The notes beneath the pieces are model-generated. The model searched no databases, was not told the DNA's origin, and was given only the letters and a program-made list of their open reading frames with translations. DNA of 12,700 nt from Lachnospiraceae bacterium (GTDB taxonomy: Bacteria > Bacillota > Clostridia > Lachnospirales > Lachnospiraceae), in NCBI GenBank assembly GCA_017958585.1, contig JAGDCK010000191.1:1-12700 (forward strand), in the 5' to 3' direction. Below are positions 8,411 to 12,700 of this stretch, in pieces. The stretch's first letter is position 1; each line of letters opens with the position of its first letter. Position numbers and translations under genes: made by a program.

Positions 8411-8448
8411 TACAATCTTTAAATTGAGAAATACAATCTTTGAATTGA
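8411..8448. repeat. Direct repeat pair, 17 bp, 21-bp period
   Basis: TACAATCTTTAAATTGA (8411-8427) and TACAATCTTTGAATTGA (8432-8448) match at 16 of 17 positions. They start 21 bp apart, two helical turns, so both copies face the same side of the DNA. Direct repeats with this phasing are typical of activator or response-regulator sites. They lie in the GH3 leader between O1 and O2. The regulator is unknown. Confidence 0.6.
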
Positions 8449-8460
8449 ATTAATAGAGCA

Positions 8461-8478
8461 AAAATAAAAACATTTCTA
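8461..8478. promoter_or_regulatory. Degenerate third operator-like site
   Basis: AAAATAAAAACATTTCTA shares its first 11 bases with the two perfect operators, but CG is CA and the right half is decayed. It sits between them, about 110 bp from O1 and 75 bp from O2. It may be an auxiliary weak site or a relic. Confidence 0.35.
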
Positions 8479-8500
8479 CCATCGACAACCGCTTTTATTT

Positions 8501-8530
8501 AAAAATCCCTGTTAAAACAGCAGGTTTTTT
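8501..8530 (-). terminator. Terminator-like hairpin in the GH3 operon leader (possible attenuator)
   Basis: On the minus strand the order is A-run, CC, CTGT, loop, ACAG, GG, T-run. CTGT (8509-8512) pairs with ACAG (8517-8520), CC (8507-8508) with GG (8523-8524) past a 2-nt bulge, and A5 (8501-8505) with T5 (8526-8530). It would form at about +30 to +60 of the transcript from the promoter at 8567-8595 and ends in U's. The stem is weak, so it may work conditionally. Confidence 0.4.
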
Positions 8531-8535
8531 AAAAC

Positions 8536-8554
8536 AAAATAAAAACGTTTTTAT
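8536..8554. promoter_or_regulatory. LacI-type operator O2 just downstream of the GH3 promoter
   Basis: This is an identical 19-bp copy of O1, AAAATAAAAACGTTTTTAT, with the perfect palindrome at 8540-8553. It begins about 6 nt after the expected transcription start (near 8560), a classic repressor position. The O1-O2 centre distance is 185 bp, which allows looping. Confidence 0.78.
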
Positions 8555-8566
8555 CGACTTGCATAT

Positions 8567-8595
8567 AATATAACACACTTAAAACTGTATTACAA
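8567..8595 (-). promoter_or_regulatory. Predicted sigma-A promoter of the GH3/ABC operon
   Basis: On the minus strand, TTGTAA (complement of 8590-8595) is followed after 17 nt by TATATT (complement of 8567-8572). The predicted start near 8560 gives a leader of about 230 nt that contains both operators. The -35 overlaps TGTATTACA (8586-8594), which resembles the half-sites of the array at 8780-9226. Confidence 0.55.
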
Positions 8596-8779
8596 GCAAG
8601 TTTCCATTTTTTTGTCAGTTTATCATAATTTATCCTGCAGTTTTTATGGTTGATATACCAAACAGGCGTTTGTTTTCTTTGAGAATGTTCATACTAAATT
8701 CGTTTTTATTAATTCTCAGAACTGTTCATACTGTGTATGAAATTCCCCCGATTATGGAAAAATATGCGTACAGCCCGAT
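8596..8779. other. Non-coding AT-rich stretch between operon promoter and repeat array
   Basis: No gene is supported here. Short symmetric elements are visible. CAAAC/GTTTG lies at 8659-8672. TTCATAC-TGT-GTATGAA at 8725-8741 is a 7-bp perfect inverted repeat. GTTCATACT occurs twice (8687-8695 and 8724-8732). These may be older, decayed parts of the adjoining array or separate protein sites. Confidence 0.4.
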
Positions 8780-9226
8780 GCATTACACCTTTTGCAGGTC
8801 TTCAGCGGATCAGTTACACTTTCCTACGCATTACAGTTCTGACATTTTTCGCATTATGTGCTATACCGGCCTATGCATTACGGTTTTTTCCTGGCTTTCG
8901 AATTATTTGCTGTAACGTCTAAATTGCATTACGGTTTTTTCTTGGGTTTCATATTGTTTACTGTAAGCCCCAAATCGCATTACAGTTTTTTCTTATGGTT
9001 TGTATTTTTTGCGGTAGAGCCAAACCGGCACTCTACAGTTTATTTTAAATTTCTTGATTTAAAACTGTAAGAAAAAATTCACTCTACAGTTTTTTAAGCA
9101 CTTTCTAATATAAAACGGTAGCCCTACTTAACGCATTACAGTTATTATTTCATAATCCTCCAAAAAACTGTAAGACATTAATTATTGCTACCGTGTAAAT
9201 TGGCTTTTTTCGTAAAAAACTGTAAA
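8780..9226. repeat. Tandem array of ~51-bp palindromic units with fixed half-site spacing
   Basis: Left half-sites (YTACRGTTT, often as GCATTACAGTTTTTTC) have their TAC at 8784 (weak), 8832, 8879, 8930, 8981, 9034, 9085, 9137 and 9189. Inverted right half-sites (AACYGTAR) have GTA at 8912, 8963, 9014, 9067, 9118, 9170 and 9222. In all seven paired units TAC and GTA start exactly 33 nt apart, while linkers between units vary from 15 to 17 nt. The period is 51-53 bp, close to five helical turns. The 30 bp between half-sites is not conserved beyond T- and A-tracts. The first two units lack recognisable right arms. The array lies between the GtrA-like gene and the GH3 promoter and contains no credible gene. 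I do not recognise it as a known family; function is unknown. Confidence 0.85.
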
Positions 9227-9251
9227 ACTCATTTCCGGGTAGTCGAATTCA

Positions 9252-9791
9252 TTACTTCTTCTTTTTTGAGAAGACGAATATCTTGCTGAACACGTAATTT
9301 GCGATGGTCACAAGAACTGCATCAATGATGGTGACCACGTACACGTTCATACCCAGCACGTTTCCGAGAAGCTGTCTTAATACCACGTCAAGAACCCAGG
9401 TGGATACTCGGGCGCCCACGAACTTCACTGCCTCGGGAAGCATCTTGCCATGGCTTCTGAATACATATTTTCTGTTGGTAAAATATCCGAATATAACACC
9501 GGATACCCAGTTTACAGTGCTAAGCACGAAATTTTGAACGCTGGTGGGATACTCGGGGTTTCCATATACGATGGCGCTGAACAGGAACATGGCGCCCCAT
9601 GCAACTATGGTGGTCAACACTCCAACCACCAGATATACCCAGATCTCTTCATATTTGCAGAAGATCTCGTGGGCCCATGGCCACCATTTGAGCCAGTCTC
9701 TGAATTTATCCTCGATATTTGGTTTGTATTCTGTGGCGGAGGTTTCTTTCGCACCGCTTTCCACAGAACTGTTTATCTCTTTGTTTTCCAT
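9252..9791 (-). CDS. GtrA-family membrane protein
   Basis: This 179-residue protein has four predicted membrane segments (about 50-75, 88-105, 122-143, 150-170). It also has the two family landmarks: NRKYVF after the second helix (106-111) and NYVFSKIFVF at the end (165-174), followed by a Lys tail. A ~48-residue polar N-terminal extension (with WLKWWPWAHE) precedes the domain. GtrA-like proteins are thought to help move lipid-linked sugars across the membrane for cell-surface glycosylation, but no glycosyltransferase partner is adjacent here, so the role is open. ATG 9789-9791 has AAAGG upstream. It lies 68 nt after the dehydrogenase with no clear terminator between, so co-transcription is possible. 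No convincing terminator follows it before the repeat array. Confidence 0.9.
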   Translation of the reverse strand: MENKEINSSVESGAKETSATEYKPNIEDKFRDWLKWWPWAHEIFCKYEEIWVYLVVGVLTTIVAWGAMFLFSAIVYGNPEYPTSVQNFVLSTVNWVSGVIFGYFTNRKYVFRSHGKMLPEAVKFVGARVSTWVLDVVLRQLLGNVLGMNVYVVTIIDAVLVTIANYVFSKIFVFSKKKK

Positions 9792-9859
9792 TTTATTACC
9801 TTTCCGGGACTAATGATCCTCTATCAAAAGCTTTAATTCGAAATACTTCAAACGAACGA

Positions 9860-10822
9860 TCAGGGGTTTACCAGGTTCCTGGGCTTACCCTGAAGAAAGT
9901 CTTTTATATTGTCATACACTCCCCGGACGCAGCGCTCTCTTGCTTCCACGCTTCCCCATGCCAGGTGAGGTGTGATGATCAGTCTGTTGCTGTCCTTTAT
10001 CTTGCTTAAAGGATTTGTCAGCTGCAGGGGCTCTTTTTCAAGTACGTCCAGACCTGCTGCCCTTATCTCTCCGTTCTCAAGCGCCTCGTAGAGATCCGTG
10101 TTGTTTACCACGGGACCTCTTGCCACATTTATAAGGATTGCGCTTTTCTTCATCTTTGACAGGGCTTCTTTGTCCACAAAATTCCGGGACAGATCGCTTA
10201 ACGGACAGTGCAGTGATAAAAAGTCGCTCTCCTTAAAAAGTGTCTCCTTGTCAACCTGCTCATAGTCCGTGCAGGTGCTTTTCCCGGTGATGGAATAAAA
10301 GATCACTCTGCATCCGAAGGCCTTTGCTATCTTTGCCACACGCCTTCCAATATTTCCCATGCCGACGATACCCCAGGTCTTTCCATCCAGTTCATAGAAA
10401 GGAACGGAGAAGTTAGAGAACCTGTCCTGGGCGCTGTACTCGCCGCTCTTTACATATTCATCGTAGTGGGCAAGGCTCTGGGACAGGGCAAGGGCCATGG
10501 TAAATGTGTGCTGAGCCACCATGGCTGTGGAATAGTCCACCACGTTTTCCACCCAGATACCTCTCTCCCTGCAATAATTCAAGTCGCAGTTGTCATATCC
10601 TGTGGCAAATTCGCAGATAAGCTTTACATTTTTAGCATCCTTTAAGCTCTCCTCGTTCATGGGAGATTTGTTTGCAACGATTATATCCGCATCCTTTACT
10701 CTTTCCTTTACTTCATCTATGGTAACAGTGTTTCTGTAATAGGTCACTTCCCCAAGCTCCTCAAAGCAGCTCACATCAATATCGGGACCTACACTGTTTC
10801 TCTCAAGTACTACTATCTTCAT
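9860..10822 (-). CDS. D-2-hydroxyacid dehydrogenase (hydroxypyruvate/glyoxylate reductase-like)
   Basis: The 320-residue protein has the standard length for the D-isomer-specific 2-hydroxyacid dehydrogenase family. The nucleotide-binding Rossmann motif is GMGNIG (154-159). The catalytic set is visible: Arg235 (NVARGP), Glu264 (DVLEKEP) and His286 (ITPHLAW). After the second Rossmann strand the sequence reads VIFYSITGKS, without the Asp that favours NAD, so NADP(H) use is possible but uncertain. It reduces a 2-oxo acid to the D-hydroxy acid in the cytosol. Hydroxypyruvate, glyoxylate or a branched 2-oxo acid are all possible. ATG 10820-10822 is preceded by GGAGGAAAGAT. It is divergent from the TSCPD/murG pair and lies upstream of the GtrA-like gene. 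Confidence 0.93.
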   Translation of the reverse strand: MKIVVLERNSVGPDIDVSCFEELGEVTYYRNTVTIDEVKERVKDADIIVANKSPMNEESLKDAKNVKLICEFATGYDNCDLNYCRERGIWVENVVDYSTAMVAQHTFTMALALSQSLAHYDEYVKSGEYSAQDRFSNFSVPFYELDGKTWGIVGMGNIGRRVAKIAKAFGCRVIFYSITGKSTCTDYEQVDKETLFKESDFLSLHCPLSDLSRNFVDKEALSKMKKSAILINVARGPVVNNTDLYEALENGEIRAAGLDVLEKEPLQLTNPLSKIKDSNRLIITPHLAWGSVEARERCVRGVYDNIKDFLQGKPRNLVNP

Positions 10823-11046
10823 ATCTTTCCTCCGAAATCGCCTCCGCGGCGTAAAATCTCAGTTCCCATCGGAATACATCCATAATTCCCCCCGGAATCC
10901 ATCTATAACTTTACTATATCCCCCTATAGCCGTAAAGGAAATTTTCTCTTAAGATTTTTGATAAATACTTAAGCGTAACCCCTTTCCCCCTAAGTATCCG
11001 AGACAATAAATTCTCCTTATTTTCTCTTAGTTTTTTTGCCTAAAAA
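10823..11046. promoter_or_regulatory. Divergent intergenic control region with short repeats
   Basis: There is no gene here. GGAAT (10871-10875), ATTCC (10885-10889) and GGAAT (10894-10898) can form two mutually exclusive hairpins in the dehydrogenase leader. They sit within a 23-bp-spaced direct repeat (GGAATACATCCATAA and GGAATCCATCTATAA). CTTAAG occurs at 10948-10953 and 10968-10973, one at each end of a 26-bp partial inverted repeat. ATTTTCTCTTA occurs at 10941-10951 and again at 11019-11029. No convincing -35/-10 pair for the dehydrogenase was found, although TATAGT-like boxes exist near 10913. Confidence 0.4.
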
Positions 11047-11075
11047 TTGATTTAAGCCTGTTTTTTTGCTATAAT
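11047..11075 (+). promoter_or_regulatory. Sigma-A promoter of the TSCPD-murG operon
   Basis: TTGATT (11047-11052), a 17-nt spacer, then a perfect TATAAT (11070-11075) preceded by TGC (extended -10). The expected start is near 11082, which places the only in-frame upstream start (TTG 11085) at the very 5' end of the mRNA and argues for the ATG at 11139. Confidence 0.85.
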
Positions 11076-11096
11076 TCTGTTCAATTGATAAAAAAA

Positions 11097-11118
11097 GATC
11101 GGAAAGACTTTTCCGGTC
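11097..11118 (+). promoter_or_regulatory. 5' leader hairpin
   Basis: GATCGGAAA (11097-11105) pairs with TTTCCGGTC (11110-11118) around a GACT loop, giving 9 bp with one T-G wobble. It starts about 15 nt into the predicted mRNA and 7 nt before the AAGGA ribosome site. It has no U-tract. It may stabilise the mRNA or tune translation. Confidence 0.45.
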
Positions 11119-11138
11119 CATGGAAAGGATATGAAATA

Positions 11139-11387
11139 ATGCATTACAAAACACATGGCACCTGCGCTACAGCCATAGATGTTGAGATAAAGGATGACCT
11201 TATCGAATCTGTGAAATTCACCGGCGGTTGCAGCGGAAACACTCAGGGCGTAGCCGCTCTTGTAAAGGGCATGACACCGGCGGAAGCTATCTCAAGGTTA
11301 AAGGGTATCAAATGTGGTTTTAAATCCACCTCCTGCCCCGATCAGCTCGCTCTTGCTTTGGAAAATATGGTTGCAGAGAGGGGTTAA
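11139..11387 (+). CDS. TSCPD-domain protein (TIGR03905-like, function unknown)
   Basis: This 82-residue protein starts at ATG 11139-11141, with AAGGA 9 nt upstream and promoter placement that excludes the longer TTG reading. It is almost entirely one TSCPD domain. The signature TSCPDQLA is at 64-71, with cysteines 9, 31, 59 and 66 that could bind a metal, and GGCSGNTQG at 29-37. The domain is also found near the C-terminus of some B12-dependent ribonucleotide reductases, but stand-alone copies have no established function. It ends 2 nt before the murG-like start, so the two are almost certainly co-transcribed. Whether this reflects a functional link is unknown. Confidence 0.88.
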   Translation: MHYKTHGTCATAIDVEIKDDLIESVKFTGGCSGNTQGVAALVKGMTPAEAISRLKGIKCGFKSTSCPDQLALALENMVAERG

Positions 11388-11389
11388 AA

Positions 11390-12448
11390 ATGAAAAAGAT
11401 CGTTCTCACCGGCGGTGGAACAGCCGGACATGTAACACCTAATATTGCACTGCTTCCCGCTTTAAAGGATGCAGGATATGAGATCGCCTATATCGGTTCC
11501 TACGACGGAATCGAAAAAAAGCTTATCTCCGATTTTGACATTCCCTACACCGGGATCGCCACAGGAAAGCTCAGAAGATATTTTGATCCAAAGAACCTGA
11601 CAGATCCCTTCAGAGTTATCAAGGGATATGCCGAGGCAAAGAAGTATTTAAAAGAATTTAAGCCTGACGTGGTATTTTCAAAGGGTGGCTTTGTATCTGT
11701 TCCCGTAGTAAGAGCAGCCGCAAGCCTTCATATCCCCTGCATCATCCACGAATCCGACATGACTCCAGGGCTTGCAAATAAACTGTGCATTCCCGTGGCA
11801 AAAAAAGTCTGCTGTAATTTCCCAGAGACCCTGAAACTCATTCCCGGAGACAAGGCAGTGCTCACCGGCTCTCCCATCAGAGCAGAGCTCTCCAAGGGAA
11901 ACCGCGAAGCCGGACTTAAGATGTGCGGATTTGATGAATCAAAGCCCGTCATCATGGTTATCGGAGGAAGCCTCGGAGCCGCAAATGTAAATAAAGCCGT
12001 AAGAGATGCACTTCCCAGACTTTTAAGCGACTTCAGGATCATTCACATCTGCGGAAAGGACAAGATCGACAATCTCCTGTTGACCACTCCCGGATACAAG
12101 CAGTTTGAATATGTAAAATCCGAGTTAAAGGATCTCTTTGCAGCTTCCGACATTGTGATCTCACGAGCAGGCGCCAATGCAATCTGTGAGCTTCTCGCAT
12201 TAAAGAAGCCAAATCTTCTGATCCCTCTTCCCGCTGCCAGCAGCCGTGGGGACCAGATCCAGAATGCGCAGTCCTTTGAATCTCAGGGATTTTCCATGGT
12301 GGTAAGTGAGGATGATCTCACCACTAATCTGCTTGTCGAAAAGGTTCAGGAACTCTACTGTAACAGACAGACCTTCATTCAGAATATGTCTGACAGCGGA
12401 CAGCTTGATTCCATTAAGACCATCGTAAACCTTATTAAGGAAGCATAA
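11390..12448 (+). CDS. murG: MurG-like UDP-GlcNAc:lipid I N-acetylglucosaminyltransferase
   Basis: The 352-residue GT28 protein has both MurG Rossmann domains. The N-terminal one carries the glycine loop GGTAGHVTPN (9-18), FSKGGFVSVPV (96-106) and the IIHESDMTPGLAN segment (118-130). The C-terminal one carries GGSLGA (192-197), HICGK (219-223), SRAGANAICELLAL (258-271) and GDQIQNA (287-293), which together form the UDP-GlcNAc pocket. It would add GlcNAc to lipid I to make lipid II on the inner face of the membrane. The first loop reads GGTAGH instead of the GGTGGH of E. coli MurG. The gene is not in a division/cell-wall cluster, so it may be a second MurG or the sole stand-alone copy. The ribosome site AGAGAGGGG overlaps the end of the TSCPD gene. 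Confidence 0.92.
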   Translation: MKKIVLTGGGTAGHVTPNIALLPALKDAGYEIAYIGSYDGIEKKLISDFDIPYTGIATGKLRRYFDPKNLTDPFRVIKGYAEAKKYLKEFKPDVVFSKGGFVSVPVVRAAASLHIPCIIHESDMTPGLANKLCIPVAKKVCCNFPETLKLIPGDKAVLTGSPIRAELSKGNREAGLKMCGFDESKPVIMVIGGSLGAANVNKAVRDALPRLLSDFRIIHICGKDKIDNLLLTTPGYKQFEYVKSELKDLFAASDIVISRAGANAICELLALKKPNLLIPLPAASSRGDQIQNAQSFESQGFSMVVSEDDLTTNLLVEKVQELYCNRQTFIQNMSDSGQLDSIKTIVNLIKEA

Positions 12449-12466
12449 AATATTTTGTTATAAAAA

Positions 12467-12602
12467 AGAATCTCGCTTGCGAGATTCTACGCGCCGAGCG
12501 CGTGTTGCTTTAGCAACAATCTTCTTCTCGCGCGAGTGCGCATCCTTAGCGGAGCGCTTTTTACTTTATAGGAAATTCGGAGGACTTTCCAATAAAGTAA
12601 AA
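12467..12602. repeat. REP-like cluster of five consecutive hairpins
   Basis: Consecutive palindromes are packed almost without gaps. AGAATCTCGC/GCGAGATTCT lies at 12467-12488, ACGCGC/GCGCGT at 12489-12503, and TGTTGCT/AGCAACA at 12503-12518. CTCGCGCGAG is at 12527-12536, next to a bulged GCGC-TCC/GGA-GCGC stem at 12538-12557. A long TTTTACTTTAT/ATAAAGTAAAA stem (12559-12602) also has GGAAA/TTTCC inside. The first four are GC-rich in an AT-rich intergenic region. The look is that of a dispersed, mobilised REP/MITE-type element. Only one copy is present here, so dispersal is not shown. Confidence 0.65.
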
Positions 12603-12603
12603 T

Positions 12604-12639
12604 AAGCTTCAAGTCTTTGATACAAGGCTTGAAGCTTTT
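12604..12639. terminator. Intrinsic terminator after murG, probably bidirectional
   Basis: AAGCTTCAAGTCTT (12604-12617) pairs with AAGGCTTGAAGCTT (12624-12637), 14 bp with one T-G wobble and a 6-nt loop. TTCT follows on the + strand and ATTTTACTTTATT on the - strand. It would end the TSCPD-murG transcript and a convergent minus-strand gene. Confidence 0.8.
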
Positions 12640-12644
12640 CTAAT

Positions 12645-12698
12645 CTACAGTTTCTGTTTTTCTTTAATCGCTTTTATCAATAATTTCTTTAGTCTAAA
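12645..12698 (-). CDS. Possible C-terminal end of a convergent gene (window edge)
   Basis: On the minus strand, one frame is open from the window edge to TAG (complement of 12645-12647). It reads FRLKKLLIKAIKEKQKL, a Lys-rich amphipathic tail like many bacterial protein ends. The stop falls 5 nt before the bidirectional terminator, as expected for a real gene end. With only 17 codons, the family cannot be recognised and chance is possible. Confidence 0.35.
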   Translation of the reverse strand, partial: FRLKKLLIKAIKEKQKL

Positions 12699-12700
12699 TC

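Noticed and set aside
8340..8560. A riboswitch in the ~230-nt GH3 leader
   Set aside because: No known conserved core is recognisable; the sequence is dominated by operators, direct repeats and one weak hairpin, which explain its length.
8858..9070. A + strand open frame with a 17-residue repeating peptide (HYGFFL.. / HYSFFL..)
   Set aside because: The repetition follows from the 51-bp DNA period (17 codons) of the palindromic array. The frame breaks where later units are 52-53 bp, there is no ribosome site, and codon pattern is T-run driven. It is a by-product of the array.
8879..9224. LexA/SOS boxes, because of ACTGTA...TACAGT resemblance to the E. coli site
   Set aside because: The inner distance is far too long for that operator, Firmicutes LexA uses a GAAC/GTTC site, and no SOS gene is adjacent.
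8780..9226. CRISPR array
   Set aside because: Neither the recurring part nor the part between is an exact repeat. Half-sites of about 9 bp are degenerate, the unit is palindromic in a way that covers the whole period, and no cas genes are nearby.
11085..11138. Upstream TTG start for the TSCPD protein
   Set aside because: It is about 3 nt after the predicted transcription start, without a ribosome site, and adds residues the family lacks.
12645..12653. CTACAGTTT near the right edge as another array half-site
   Set aside because: A single 9-bp match far from the array, without an inverted partner at the 33-nt distance; it also forms the predicted stop of the edge gene.

Overview
The window looks like a piece of a chromosome from an anaerobic Clostridia, most likely Lachnospiraceae (Butyrivibrio/Roseburia-like). 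This is inferred from the moderate-AT codon use, the AAGGAGG-type ribosome sites, the ATPase-less LplB/YtcP-type sugar importer, the domain-swapped GH3 glycosidase, the TSCPD protein and the stand-alone MurG. No 16S rRNA or other taxonomic marker is present, so the assignment is an inference.

Layout. Positions 1-117 hold the 3' end of an MTA/SAH nucleosidase gene on the + strand. It converges on a LacI-family regulator (203-1207, -) and the two share a bidirectional terminator. Positions 1377-8326 are a four-gene minus-strand operon read from right to left: GH3 beta-glycosidase, long LplB-type permease, YtcP-type permease, lipoprotein solute-binding protein. It ends in a strong intrinsic terminator. 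In front of the GH3 gene lies a dense control region (8340-8600) with a sigma-A-like promoter, two almost identical LacI-type operators 185 bp apart plus a degenerate third, a 21-bp-spaced direct repeat and a terminator-like leader hairpin.

Positions 8780-9226 carry the most unusual feature: a gene-free tandem array of about 51-bp units. In seven consecutive units two inverted half-sites (consensus YTACRGTTT) are separated by exactly the same distance, while the DNA between them is not conserved. To its right are a GtrA-family membrane protein (9252-9791, -) and a D-2-hydroxyacid dehydrogenase (9860-10822, -). A divergent intergenic region (10823-11138) with several short repeats follows, then a + strand pair, a TSCPD-domain protein (11139-11387) and a MurG-like glycosyltransferase (11390-12448). 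After murG come a REP-like cluster of hairpins (12467-12602), an intrinsic terminator, and possibly the last codons of a convergent minus-strand gene at the window edge.

How it works together. The main operon is a carbohydrate-use locus. The lipoprotein captures an oligosaccharide or glycoside, the two permeases import it using an ATPase encoded elsewhere, and the cytoplasmic GH3 enzyme cleaves it. The adjacent LacI regulator probably senses a sugar and acts at the CG-centred palindromes upstream of the GH3 gene. The substrate cannot be read from sequence alone. The right-hand genes (reductase, GtrA, TSCPD, MurG) are housekeeping or envelope functions with no obvious link to the sugar operon.
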